Assembly (NCBI GenBank): GCA_965203135.1
Contig: CBDBBO010000001.1
Span: forward strand, 310,001-374,000
DNA: 64,000 nt
Origin: CATOSD01 sp965203135
GTDB lineage: Bacteria; Chloroflexota; Dehalococcoidia; Lucifugimonadales; CATOSD01
Direction of reading: 5' to 3'
The notes under the pieces: model-generated
Seen by the model: only the letters and a program-made list of their open reading frames with translations
Told to the model about the DNA's origin: nothing
The model's database searches: none
Part shown: one piece after another, positions 1 through 8,060 of the stretch
How the letters are laid out: the number at the start of each line of letters is the position of its first letter
Numbering within the stretch: the first letter of the stretch is position 1
Program-made: the position numbers and the translations under genes

Positions 1-1
1 C

Positions 2-277
2 CTGATGAAGTACCTTGAGCGCGGGATCCTTCCGGAGGACCCGTTCCAGGCGCTCGACCGGAGCGGCGTGGGGCGGCTCATCGAGATGGCGACGCGGCTG
101 GGGCGCAACGCCCACTCCGACATCATCCTGGGTATCTGCGGCGAGCACGGCGGCGACCCGTCGAGCATCGAGTTCTGCCACAACACGGGCCTGGACTACG
201 TGAGTTGCTCGCCGTACCGGGTGCCGGTCGCGAGGCTGGCCGCGGCGCAGGCGGCATTGAACCACACGCCCGCCTAG
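2..277 (+). CDS. ppdK: Pyruvate phosphate dikinase, C-terminal end (partial)
   Basis: This is the last 91 codons of a gene that begins before the window. Pyruvate phosphate dikinase interconverts pyruvate, ATP and phosphate with PEP, AMP and pyrophosphate in the cytosol. The visible part is the end of the C-terminal PEP/pyruvate-binding barrel: GICGEHGGDPSS is followed by a conserved FCH and then GLDYVSCSPYRVPVARLAAA, the standard end of the family, with the catalytic Cys in the SCSP stretch. The stop lies 25 nt before cofE, so the two may be co-transcribed. The family assignment is firm; the N-terminal domains cannot be seen. Confidence 0.93.
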   Translation: MMKYLERGILPEDPFQALDRSGVGRLIEMATRLGRNAHSDIILGICGEHGGDPSSIEFCHNTGLDYVSCSPYRVPVARLAAAQAALNHTPA

Positions 278-302
278 CGGGCCGCTCCTGCGTGAGGCCG
301 CA

Positions 303-1079
303 ATGCTCGAACAGACCCCGCCAAGGCTCGAAGTCATCGGAGTCACCGGCATTCCCGAGGTGAAGCCGGGCGATCCGCTTGGCGCGCTCATCGCCGAGTC
401 CGCCGAGCGCCAGGGCACTCCGCTGCTGGACGGCGACGCGCTGGTGGTGACGCAGAAGATCGTCTCCAAGTCGGAGGGCAGGGTGGTTGACCTGGGGACG
501 GTGACTCCCTCCCGGTTCGCCACGAGCTGGGCGGAGAAGGTAGACCGGGACCCCAGGCTGGTCGAGCTGGTGCTGCGGGAGAGCCGCTCGGTGGTGAGGA
601 TGGACGAGGCGAGGGGCATCCTGATAACGGAGACGCATCACGGCTTCGTTTGCGCGAACTCCGGCATCGACACGTCGAACGTGCCCGGCGACGAGATGGT
701 GGCGCTGTTGCCCGTGGACTCGGACGAGTCGGCGCGCGGCATCCGCGAGGACATTCGCCTGCACACGGAGGGGGCCGAGGTCGCGGTGGTCATCTCGGAC
801 ACGTTCGGGCGGGCGTGGCGCGAGGGGCACGTCAACTTCGCCATCGGCTGCGCGGGCATCAATCCCATCAAGGACTACAAGGGGACGCCGGACGCGCACG
901 GGATGATACTGAAGGTGACCGCGATTGCGGTTGCCGACGAGCTGGCGGCGGCATCGGAGCTTGTGACCGCGAAGGCTATCGGGGTGCCGGTGGCGATCAT
1001 CCGGGGCTACGAGTACGACGCGGCGCCGGACGGGGTGGGGCCGCTGATTCGGGAGAGCTCGCGGGATTTGTTCAGGTAG
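303..1079 (+). CDS. cofE: Coenzyme F420-0:L-glutamate ligase
   Basis: CofE adds gamma-linked glutamates to F420-0 using GTP, completing the deazaflavin cofactor F420. The 258-residue length matches the stand-alone CofE family (not the longer FbiB fusion). Visible family signatures are the N-terminal GIPEVKPGD, DALVVTQKIVSKSEGR around residues 43-59, and the metal/nucleotide region VVISDTFGRAWREGH with NFAIGCAGI around residues 160-190. The ATG is preceded by GAGG at a normal distance. The gene implies an F420-using metabolism, common in Dehalococcoidia/SAR202 and actinobacteria. It converges on the downstream tenA gene across two hairpin repeats that probably terminate both. Confidence 0.93.
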   Translation: MLEQTPPRLEVIGVTGIPEVKPGDPLGALIAESAERQGTPLLDGDALVVTQKIVSKSEGRVVDLGTVTPSRFATSWAEKVDRDPRLVELVLRESRSVVRMDEARGILITETHHGFVCANSGIDTSNVPGDEMVALLPVDSDESARGIREDIRLHTEGAEVAVVISDTFGRAWREGHVNFAIGCAGINPIKDYKGTPDAHGMILKVTAIAVADELAAASELVTAKAIGVPVAIIRGYEYDAAPDGVGPLIRESSRDLFR

Positions 1080-1099
1080 TTTCGCGGCCCTTTCACCCT

Positions 1100-1178
1100 C
1101 ACCTCAGTCCTCTCCCGTCAAGGGAGAGGAGGCCTTCTTCACCCCCATCCTAGCCTTCCCCCGTCAAGGGGGAAGGGA
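1100..1178. repeat. Two REP-like hairpin repeats between convergent genes
   Basis: Two adjacent perfect hairpins: TCCTCTCCC/GGGAGAGGA at 1108-1130 and CCTTCCCCC/GGGGGAAGG at 1154-1176, both with the loop GTCAA. Each is preceded by a CACCC(C)-type tag. The same element recurs at 2115, 9138, 10355 (split by an IS), 24369, 47285 and 56627. Between convergent cofE and tenA they probably act as bidirectional terminators, although there is no T-run. Confidence 0.7.
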
Positions 1179-1181
1179 CTG

Positions 1182-1850
1182 TCAGACGGGCCAGTCTTCC
1201 ATGCGGTAGGCGGCGTCCCAGAACATGTACTCGTACTGGCTGCCGCATATGAAGGACGACTCCATCAGTTCGATCTCTCGCTGACCGCTGACGTCGGCTT
1301 CGCGGTCGATGAACGAGCGCAGCCAGTCCGCGAGCTCGGCGAACTCGGGGGCGTTGTACATCTCGATCCAGCGGGCGAGCAGCGGCTGACCCTCGGGGAG
1401 GCCCCTGTCGTACAGCATCTTGCCGATCTCGGCGTAGCCCCAGGAGCAGGGCAGAATTGCCGAGGCGATGACGCCTGCGGACTGGGAGAAGGCGGTCTGA
1501 AGCAGGAAGCGGGTGTAGGCGAGGGTGGTGGGCGAGGTCCTGGTGGCGAGCAGCTCCTCCTCGGTGATGCCGAAGTCGCCGCAGAAGCTCACGTGCAGGG
1601 CCATCTCGGTGTTCAGAGTCTCGTGGAGCAGGCGGGCGAACCAGCCCATGTCCTCGAGGGTCCTGGCCTTGGCGGCGGCGAGGGCGACTGCGCGGCTGAA
1701 GTCGACCAGGAACAGGTAGTCCTGCCTCATGTAGTACTTGAACTGGTCGAGGGAGAGAGAGCCGTCCCCGATTCCGGTCACGAACGGGTGGGCGTGCTCC
1801 TTGTCCCAGATGGGCGCCGCTTTGCGCCTCAGGTCGTCCGAGAATCCCAT
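1182..1850 (-). CDS. TenA/thiaminase II family protein (paralogue 1)
   Basis: A TenA-fold (haem oxygenase-like, all-helical) protein of 222 residues. Family members hydrolyse aminopyrimidine thiamin breakdown products for salvage (thiaminase II, TenA) or have related roles. Conserved TenA features are visible: the Asp/Tyr pocket in YYMRQDYLFLVDFSRA, the catalytic-Cys segment ILPCSWGYAEIG, and the C-terminal acidic segment YEYMFWD. The retained Cys puts it in the TenA_C group. The ATG at 1850 has GGAGG 7 nt upstream. A second divergent copy lies at 37722-38384. No TPP riboswitch motif is visible upstream, so a thiamin role is inferred from the family only. Confidence 0.87.
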   Translation of the reverse strand: MGFSDDLRRKAAPIWDKEHAHPFVTGIGDGSLSLDQFKYYMRQDYLFLVDFSRAVALAAAKARTLEDMGWFARLLHETLNTEMALHVSFCGDFGITEEELLATRTSPTTLAYTRFLLQTAFSQSAGVIASAILPCSWGYAEIGKMLYDRGLPEGQPLLARWIEMYNAPEFAELADWLRSFIDREADVSGQREIELMESSFICGSQYEYMFWDAAYRMEDWPV

Positions 1851-2289
1851 GTGCGGCCTCCGTGAGCGGATGGTGGCGTGATTGCGCCCTCAGCGTAGCA
1901 CGAACGGGCGGGCGGTGTGAAACGTCCGGCGGTGTCTGTTCCATTCCGTTCCGTTGCGTTCCATTCGTCCCAGCGTCGTAGCTGGGGGAGGGAGTGGCGG
2001 GACGATTGCGGATGCTGGCGGGACGGCTTTTCGGACGGAACGGGACGGGAATGGGACGGGCGGGCGGAGGTGCTCACCCTGACCCGTTCGGCTCCGCTCA
2101 GGGCAGGCTCCCAACCCTCTCCCATCAAGGGAGAGGGGGCTAGTCGTCCGCGGCTGATGGTTGGCGTGGCGGTGTTCATGTCGAGGGTATGGTAGCACGG
2201 ATGTGCGAGGGAATCAAGAGGGGTTGCGTGGAGAAATTCGTGACAGTAAGGTAGAGTGAACTGCCTCAGTTGTACCAGGAGGGATTTCC
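1851..2289. other. Intergenic region with hairpin repeat, no gene seen
   Basis: About 440 nt without a supportable gene. It holds the tenA leader (minus strand), a stretch rich in repeated GTTCC/GGGACGG tracts (about 1938-2060) that pair imperfectly, and a REP-like hairpin CCCTCTCCC/GGGAGAGGG at 2115-2137 with loop ATCAA. Short reading frames here overlap the repeats on both strands and look spurious. Confidence 0.6.
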
Positions 2290-2547
2290 ATGAGCCTTAA
2301 CATCAAGAGCGAAGAGGCCCATCGGTTGGCCAGGGAGTTGGCGCAACTGACCGGCGAGACGATGACGGGTGCGGTTACCGTGGCTCTGAGAGAGCGCCTG
2401 GCTAGAGAGAGGCGGGAGCGCAGCGTCGAGGAGCGGCTGCGCGCGATCCGCAAGATAGCCGAGCGCTGTGCAAGTCTGGCAGGCCCTGGTCCCTCCGCCG
2501 TCGAGCACGGCGATTTTCTGTATGACGAGCGGGGGTTGCCGAGGTGA
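2290..2547 (+). CDS. VapB-like antitoxin (Rv0623 type), apparently orphan
   Basis: An 85-residue protein of the Rv0623/VapB transcription-factor family, the antitoxin half of VapBC. The N-terminus SLNIKSEEAHRLARELA, the middle TGETMTGAVTVALRERL and the C-terminal tail DFLYDERGLPR are diagnostic. Such proteins bind their own promoter and neutralise a PIN-domain RNase encoded immediately downstream, usually by an overlapping start. Here an ATG directly follows the stop (2548), but the 59 codons after it show no PIN motifs. The antitoxin therefore seems solitary or its toxin has been lost. GGAGG lies 8 nt before the ATG. It marks the edge of the accessory block at 2.3-7.9 kb. Confidence 0.8.
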   Translation: MSLNIKSEEAHRLARELAQLTGETMTGAVTVALRERLARERRERSVEERLRAIRKIAERCASLAGPGPSAVEHGDFLYDERGLPR

Positions 2548-2732
2548 ATGGGAGTGCGTCGCCTGAAACGGCCAGCCCAATTGGCGAGTCGGACGCAGGA
2601 CGATAAGTCAGGGCGATTGTCGAGGCTCCGCGCTTTCGCTCAAGTGGCAAAGGGATACGTCACCATGCAGGGTGGCTTGCGAACCGTCCACCTGTTGTTG
2701 CCGACCATTTTCAGACTCAAGCGCTGATAGAA

Positions 2733-3983
2733 ATGAAAGTAGAGTACTTATCACAACCTGATGTTCAGTTGGGAGCGGTCCTTACAAAGATGCTGGGTCC
2801 GAGTACTCCAGCATCAAGAGTTGTCTTTGTATCCGCATTTGTAGGGCTTCAGGCCATTATGCGAATAAAGGACCAAGTGGCAGATCTCAAGGCAAGCGGC
2901 ACAGACATCCGTTTCACATTGGGAATTGACCTTAACGGTACCAGCCAGGAAGTCCTAAAGGAACTCCTTAGCTGGGACCTGGATGTCAGGATAGTGAAGC
3001 ACCGCAGCCCAGGGCACACCTTCCATCCCAAGATTTATTTTTTTGAGTGGGAGCATCAAGCCACTATCATAGTCGGCTCAAACAATCTCACCGAAGGCGG
3101 TCTGTTCAGAAACTACGAAGGAGCTGTGAGAGTCACCTATCGGCTTCCGGAGGACGTAGAACACTTTGACTCCGCCCGCGCCGAGTTGAAGCGATTCCTA
3201 GAACCGGAAGGTCCTACAGTCTATCCACTTACCTCAGATTTGCTCGACGGGTTGATTGTAAGAGGAGACATTCCTAAGGAGGCTGATGCCAGGATCGGTC
3301 GTGATGTACCTACCAGGCGTAGTGTGGGTCAAGGCACTGGAGGAGTTCCCTCGTTTGGCACGGAGGATTTTCCTTTGCCACCGCCGCTGCCAGCGCATCT
3401 CTTAGACCGCCTTGTGAAGGAAGTAAGGGCCCGAAGAAGATCGATTCGGGCGGCAGCAGTACAGCCCACTAGCGATCCTGTAGGTGGAACTGCGCCCTCT
3501 ACTGATGACCAAACGAGTGATTTATTGCTGCCGGCAGCGTTCTACATGACACTTTCCGTCCTTCAGGGGCAAAACATACCGGGAGAGGCACGCATCCCTC
3601 TGGTGGCAATCGAAATGGCGCGAGATTTTTGGGGATGGCCAGACGAATACACGAGAGCGGTGGGGCCAGGGGGCAACAGAGTCTATTGGAATTGGCGCCC
3701 GAAATGGAGAATTTGGAGCGTTGAAGACCCGGATCGAGTATCTGTGCAGGAAGTTCGAATGTACCTGTACGAGAGCAGTTCGGACTTTCGGTTCTATGTC
3801 AGACCGCTAGTCAATGCGGGTGCTGACCATGGTGATGTTGTCAGAATCACGCGTGTAGCCGAACCCGATGGAGTTGAATATGAGTGTGTATTGGCTAGAA
3901 CGGCAACATTGGAACACGGACAATGGATAGACTACTGTACTCAGCCTGTGACGAATAGCCGTAGACGCTTCGGGTACGCTTGA
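2733..3983 (+). CDS. PLD-family nuclease, probable BfiI/NgoFVII-like restriction enzyme
   Basis: A 416-residue protein with one phospholipase-D half-site: H98-x-K100 in HTFHPKIYFF, then GSNNLTEGG at 115-123, which supplies the Asn and Glu. A single HKD motif is typical of the homodimeric nucleases BfiI and Nuc. Residues 1-180 form the PLD domain, 190-255 are a Pro/Arg-rich linker, and 265-416 form a separate domain where BfiI/NgoFVII carry a B3-like DNA-binding domain (homology inferred from position and character, not shown). The stop is 16 nt from the stop of the convergent double methyltransferase, as in a restriction-modification pair. The gene is much more AT-rich than its surroundings, which suggests transfer. 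No clear Shine-Dalgarno precedes the ATG. Confidence 0.75.
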   Translation: MKVEYLSQPDVQLGAVLTKMLGPSTPASRVVFVSAFVGLQAIMRIKDQVADLKASGTDIRFTLGIDLNGTSQEVLKELLSWDLDVRIVKHRSPGHTFHPKIYFFEWEHQATIIVGSNNLTEGGLFRNYEGAVRVTYRLPEDVEHFDSARAELKRFLEPEGPTVYPLTSDLLDGLIVRGDIPKEADARIGRDVPTRRSVGQGTGGVPSFGTEDFPLPPPLPAHLLDRLVKEVRARRRSIRAAAVQPTSDPVGGTAPSTDDQTSDLLLPAAFYMTLSVLQGQNIPGEARIPLVAIEMARDFWGWPDEYTRAVGPGGNRVYWNWRPKWRIWSVEDPDRVSVQEVRMYLYESSSDFRFYVRPLVNAGADHGDVVRITRVAEPDGVEYECVLARTATLEHGQWIDYCTQPVTNSRRRFGYA

Positions 3984-3999
3984 ACGAAGTACACCCATC

Positions 4000-6849
4000 T
4001 TAACCCTCTGCGGCTAATCGCAACACGACATTCTTAGTTATCGCGTTCCTAATGTGTACTCGGTTCTCCGTAGTTACGGAAATGTCAATTCGTTCTCGCA
4101 AACGAAATCCGTTGTATGTTGCGATTGCTTCTACAAAGTCCGTCGTGGGGATTCTTTCATATTCACTATCTACGCGCATTCGATTGTCCCCAACCACAAT
4201 CATGGCCTCTCCGCCTGGTCGAATCACTGTGTGGCAATTTCGAATGACGAGGCTCATGTCCTCAAAGAACCGGAGCAATAGAGCAGGCATGTTTTTCCGG
4301 CGAAATCCGACATCGGCCTTTGATACCCGGTCGAGGAGAGTGATGAGATATTCATGCACTTTTTCGGGTAACTCCCCATGTCGTTCAATGATCCTACGTT
4401 CCAGTTCTCTCCGTACCCCTGTCACAATCTCTCTGCTGCCCACAAGGCTCCGTTCAATAGGTCGCCGCACGGATGACTTCATGCCGAATAGAACTAGCAT
4501 GGACAGTCGGTCGGTGTCAATGTACGGCAATGCCGTCGCATAGGGAGGGCTGGTTAGAATGAGGTCAACACTCCCAGCCTCAAGTCCCAAACTGTTCATC
4601 GTCGCCGCTTCGCGTGAATCGCCATTGATGACCGTACAATGGCTGAATGCACTCGGAGAATATCCACGAACGGACCAAAATCGCTCAATTCTCTCGTATT
4701 GACGACTTAGGGCGTCGAGATACATCTGGAACACATCTGCATCAACAATTTCGTCCCTGCGGCGTCGCACTCTCAAATCTGAAATCTCTTGCTGAGAAAC
4801 TTGACGAATGATACTACTCAGGATGACCTCAAAAAAATCCTTTGTCACTCCGTCACTAACCGAGCGCACGGATCGAAGCAACCAATTGAGCTTGGAAATA
4901 ACGGGCCTGGGGAACCACCTTTGTATCTCGTCGAGGCAAGTATAGTCAAACTGTTCCCAACTGTCTGGAAGAACAGCCGGAGCGTCTTCGATCTTGTTTG
5001 CTAGAGTCGCCACAGCTTCACGAACGATGTCAGGATTGACGTCGAGTATGCCGACTTTCGCTTTTGCAATCTTGGCGGCCAAGGGATTGAGGTCACATCC
5101 GAAGGAACTAAAGCCATTCAAGTAGCATTCTAGGAGTGTTGTACCGCTGCCGCAGAATGGATCGTACACACGGGCACCCGGTGACAGGCCACACAGATTC
5201 ATCAGGCCTTTGGCGAGTTGCGGGTAAAACTTGCCCTTGTATGGGTGCAAGCCGTGCGTGACATACTTCGGATCTTTTCGTGCCGACGGCTGCTCGGCTA
5301 ACCCATTTTCGATTATCGCTTGCCAAGTTGGTTCTGTGTATGGACCGTTCGCCCTTACCTCGTGAGTGAACACCAACTGACGAGCTTTCGCCAGCGACAA
5401 GGGATCTATTGGTGTAGATTGCTGCCTTTCGCTGTTAGTGTTGGGGTCGGCTCCTAGCAGCACTCCAATCTCCCGACTTCTGAGGATTCTCTCATAAGGC
5501 CACAATTTGTAAGGTGGTGGTTCGAAAGTCACCGACAATTGCTGGGGAATCTTCTTGCGCAGTACAAGGATGTTCTCGGCTTTTGCCCTGCGTCCCGCTG
5601 CTGTAAATGACCGTTTGTTACTGTGGATCGGTCTTTCAATGACACACACCGTCTCGAATCCAATGCGTTCAGCGATTGAACTCAGGGTCTGTGCCACGGG
5701 GAAAAGTACCTTCCGGTACACAGCGTCACCGACCACAAGAACAGCGTATCGGCCGGATCTCAAGACACGGAACATCCCCATCAGGCAAAGCTCCATTTCA
5801 GCCATGTATTCCTTGAATCCAGACGACTCCTTCTGATGGCGCAAGTGAGAACCAATCTCGATCTTCCCAAGGTCGCGGGGGTCATAACCTAGCCACAAGA
5901 GGCGAAAGCGGTGATAGAGGTGGTAGTCGTTCGCGTTGCCGTAGGGAGGAGATGTCACTATCAGGTCTGCGGAATTGGGTTGGCTTAGCGTTTGCGCCAA
6001 ATCCTTGCTGTCGGCTGTCAGAAAATCACATACTCCATACCTAATCTCCGGTTGAGTTCTCAGGACATCGCGCAACACTTCCTCAAGTACAAGTAGGAAC
6101 CTCTTTAGTGTTTGAGCAGGTTTGATCTCGCGCGGCCTGCTCGTATATCGTGTCTCTGAATCTTGAAAGGAAGCTGAAAGTACAACACGCGAGAGGGCGA
6201 GAAGTGCAATCTCTCGTCCTTTCACGGTCTCCATTCTGTCAATGCGTGAACGTATCAAGGCAAGCTCGCCTCGTGATGTGGGAGGGAACCACTTATCTAT
6301 GTTGGGAATATCCGGGATGTAGGTGCGGTTTTCGGTGCAAAGAGTCTCAGGGGAAGGAAGGTCTACAAGCCAAGTGGTAAGCGAACTGCGGATAGCTCGC
6401 AGATCCATTACGGCGTCGGCATCTAAGTTACACGTCTTGACCTGACCGATAAGAGTGGCTACTGGATTTGCATCAATACTTAGCGCCCTCCGACCCAAAC
6501 GAATCGCTTCAAGCGCGGTTGTACCGCTGCCACCAAAAGGGTCGAGAACCAATTCGCCTTGCGTAGACAGAAGCCGTATGCAATAGCTGGGAATCTGCGG
6601 AATGAACTTTGCAGGATAAGGGTGCAGAGAATGGGTGAGGAAGCCGGTTTCGGAATCGGAGAATGACCAGTCAATCCCTTGAAAGGCCTTGGCAACTCTA
6701 TCCGGTCTTCTCAGGTCGTCCAACGCGGCAACCTCGAACTGAGGTAGCGCAAGGTCCTCGTGCCAAAAGCGATACTGTTCATATTCTTCCCCAATGGTGG
6801 AACTGGTTCCTAAACCCACTTGAGATAGATTCTTGCCAGTACTGTACAT
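4000..6849 (-). CDS. Double-domain DNA methyltransferase (two beta-class modules)
   Basis: A 949-residue fusion of two complete amino-methyltransferase modules. Module 1 has LHPYPAKF, the SAM-binding DPFGGSGTT (about 103-111) and catalytic TSPPY (299-303). Module 2 repeats this with LHPYKGKF, DPFCGSGTT (563-571) and TSPPY (766-770). SAM motif before catalytic motif is the beta order, and TSPPY favours N4-cytosine or N6-adenine methylation. The start at 6849 has AGGAG 7 nt upstream. The reading frame is open further upstream, but that extension is Cys/Pro-rich without family character. Two modules suit an asymmetric target that needs separate enzymes per strand, as with BfiI. It is convergent with the PLD nuclease and has low GC, so is probably horizontally acquired. 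Confidence 0.88.
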   Translation of the reverse strand: MYSTGKNLSQVGLGTSSTIGEEYEQYRFWHEDLALPQFEVAALDDLRRPDRVAKAFQGIDWSFSDSETGFLTHSLHPYPAKFIPQIPSYCIRLLSTQGELVLDPFGGSGTTALEAIRLGRRALSIDANPVATLIGQVKTCNLDADAVMDLRAIRSSLTTWLVDLPSPETLCTENRTYIPDIPNIDKWFPPTSRGELALIRSRIDRMETVKGREIALLALSRVVLSASFQDSETRYTSRPREIKPAQTLKRFLLVLEEVLRDVLRTQPEIRYGVCDFLTADSKDLAQTLSQPNSADLIVTSPPYGNANDYHLYHRFRLLWLGYDPRDLGKIEIGSHLRHQKESSGFKEYMAEMELCLMGMFRVLRSGRYAVLVVGDAVYRKVLFPVAQTLSSIAERIGFETVCVIERPIHSNKRSFTAAGRRAKAENILVLRKKIPQQLSVTFEPPPYKLWPYERILRSREIGVLLGADPNTNSERQQSTPIDPLSLAKARQLVFTHEVRANGPYTEPTWQAIIENGLAEQPSARKDPKYVTHGLHPYKGKFYPQLAKGLMNLCGLSPGARVYDPFCGSGTTLLECYLNGFSSFGCDLNPLAAKIAKAKVGILDVNPDIVREAVATLANKIEDAPAVLPDSWEQFDYTCLDEIQRWFPRPVISKLNWLLRSVRSVSDGVTKDFFEVILSSIIRQVSQQEISDLRVRRRRDEIVDADVFQMYLDALSRQYERIERFWSVRGYSPSAFSHCTVINGDSREAATMNSLGLEAGSVDLILTSPPYATALPYIDTDRLSMLVLFGMKSSVRRPIERSLVGSREIVTGVRRELERRIIERHGELPEKVHEYLITLLDRVSKADVGFRRKNMPALLLRFFEDMSLVIRNCHTVIRPGGEAMIVVGDNRMRVDSEYERIPTTDFVEAIATYNGFRLRERIDISVTTENRVHIRNAITKNVVLRLAAEG

Positions 6850-7003
6850 TCTCGCTCCTAATCTGGGCAGGACAAAGTATCCCAGAAATCTGAGCGTGCG
6901 GCAATAGCAAATGCAAGTGATCACAGGGGGCCATGTCATCCCAAACATTCCTAGACATTCTGTGCAGGCGCGCGCGCTTTTTCGGGAATACCCACACACA
7001 GCG

Positions 7004-7060
7004 CGCAAACCTGCTGGACTTGGCGGGAGCCGCTGGCAGCGGACAGGGAGGTGCGGAGAT
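7004..7060 (+). repeat. Partial copy of the Ldh-gene leader
   Basis: About 55 nt that closely match the leader of the Ldh-family gene at 8010-8062. They share AAACCTGCT(G/A)GACTTGGCGG and GGACAGGGAGGTG and end at an ATG. Here the ATG opens only a 14-codon frame. It looks like a duplicated or stranded promoter and ribosome-binding site left at the edge of the accessory block. Confidence 0.55.
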
Positions 7061-7099
7061 GGGGTACAACGCCGGGCACGGAATTGCGGCGAACGTGTG

Positions 7100-7128
7100 T
7101 TGACAGGGCGGGCGTCCTGCATTACAGT
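7100..7128 (+). promoter_or_regulatory. Promoter of small RNA copy 1
   Basis: A consensus -35 TTGACA at 7100-7105, a 17-nt spacer and -10 TACAGT at 7123-7128. The predicted start is the A at 7135, directly before a run of seven C. Confidence 0.65.
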
Positions 7129-7134
7129 GAGTGT

Positions 7135-7199
7135 ACCCCCCCAGTGAGAGCATCGCTGGGCCGACGTTCCCCATGTTGACATGGGGGACGTTTCTTTTT
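7135..7199 (+). ncRNA. Putative small RNA, tandem copy 1
   Basis: A predicted ~65-nt transcript that begins ACCCCCCCAGTGAGAG. Hairpin 1 pairs CCCAGTGA with TCGCTGGG (one G-U pair). Hairpin 2 pairs ACGTTCCCCATG with CATGGGGGACGT around a TTGA loop and ends in TTTCTTTTT, a standard intrinsic terminator. No reading frame is present. Compared with copy 2, the top of hairpin 2 differs on both sides (CATG/CATG against TATA/TATA) while pairing is kept, which is direct evidence for selection on RNA structure. The unpaired C-run at the 5' end could pair with G-rich ribosome-binding sites (inference). I do not recognise a named family. Confidence 0.6.
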
Positions 7200-7204
7200 A
7201 TAGT
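7176..7204 (+). promoter_or_regulatory. Promoter of small RNA copy 2, inside terminator 1
   Basis: TTGACA at 7176-7181, a 17-nt spacer and TATAGT at 7199-7204. The -35 uses the loop and 3' arm of the first RNA's terminator hairpin, and the spacer is the rest of that arm plus its T-run. The predicted start is A at 7211. Confidence 0.6.
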
Positions 7205-7210
7205 GTATGT

Positions 7211-7276
7211 ACCCCCCCAGTGAGAGTATCGCTGGGCCGACGTCCCTATAGAGATATGGGGGCGTCTCGTTTTTTC
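7211..7276 (+). ncRNA. Putative small RNA, tandem copy 2
   Basis: A second unit with the same architecture as copy 1: 5' ACCCCCCCAGTGAGAG, hairpin CCCAGTGA/TCGCTGGG, then a 12-bp terminator stem GACGTCCCTATA/TATGGGGGCGTC with loop GAGA (two G-U pairs) and TCGTTTTTT. It lies 76 nt downstream of copy 1. It ends just before the stop of the NYN gene on the other strand, so its terminator may also serve that gene. Confidence 0.6.
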
Positions 7277-7285
7277 AGGAATCCT

Positions 7286-7911
7286 CTAATCCCATGATGA
7301 GGGACGCGAGAGGACGATTCCATCCTGTTTTGTAATGTGTTCGGGCAACTGGCTGTCTCTCAATGTGTCGCGTCGTATGAAGAACGCCGCGTCCGCGATC
7401 TGCCTGAGATGGCTTGAGAAGCGGCTGGGCGGGAAGGCGACGATTGCTCGCTTTTCGGGGAACCGTTCTCTGATGGCGGTGATGGGGCGCGAGAGGTCGC
7501 TGTCCGCCGAGACCACTATTGCGGCGTCGAACAGGTCGTCGTGCGCGTCCCGGACCATTTCGACGGCGATGTTCACGTCGGTCATCTTTTCTTCGTAGGA
7601 CTGCGATGGCTTGCCGCAGTCGGGGCAGCGCCGGGTCCTAGGCAGAAAGTGGCCGTAGTGGATGCTCAGGCCGGCGATGGTTCCCAGCGCTTCCAGGTAG
7701 ATGTTTTGGCGGGCGACCTTTCCGGGGTCGCCGGCGTCGGGATAGACACGGGCGGTGAAGTATCTGGCGGCGGCTAGGGTCTGCCCCGGGCGGAGCAGAT
7801 TCTGGGCGAGCTTGTGCACGTCGAGCCAGTAGTAGCGCCGCCAGCCCTTGTCTCTCAGGCCGTAGAAGAGGTTGAAGCGTCTATGTATACGGCGACGCGC
7901 TGGTCGCTCAG
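7286..7911 (-). pseudogene. NYN-domain (LabA/DUF88-like) nuclease gene, frameshifted
   Basis: NYN domains are PIN-like metal-dependent RNases. The main frame (from 7819) has the later acidic residues KMTDVNIAVEMV and VVSADSDLSRPI and a CPDCG zinc-like pair, but lacks the N-terminal strand. That strand is present just upstream in another frame: RVAVYID, then a one-base loss near 7877-7880, then FNLFYGLRDKGW, where the family reads YIDGFN. The upstream frame then hits a stop with no ATG, GTG or TTG; only CTG at 7911 is available. So both the start codon and the frame appear damaged. A single-base sequencing error could explain the shift but not the missing start. Confidence 0.7.
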
Positions 7912-8060
7912 GACGCGAATACTATCACCCCATCGTTAGTTTCGGCTGGACTGGCTCAGTTACTCTAGCACAATACGGCGGCGTTCCGGGGGACGCACGC
8001 CGGGCGGGGAAACCTGCTAGACTTGGCGGCAACGCTGACACAGGACAGGGAGGTGAGCAG

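Noticed and set aside
1851..1920. TPP riboswitch upstream of tenA paralogue 1 (and likewise at 38385-38520)
   Set aside because: The conserved CUGAGA and ACCUGA-type segments of the THI element are absent in both leaders.
2548..2727. 59-codon frame directly after the VapB-like gene as its VapC toxin
   Set aside because: The translation is Arg/Leu-rich and has none of the PIN-domain acidic residues.
6850..7182. N-terminal extension of the double methyltransferase to 7182
   Set aside because: The extra 111 residues lack family character, overlap the leader copy and the first RNA promoter, and a good ribosome-binding site precedes ATG 6849.
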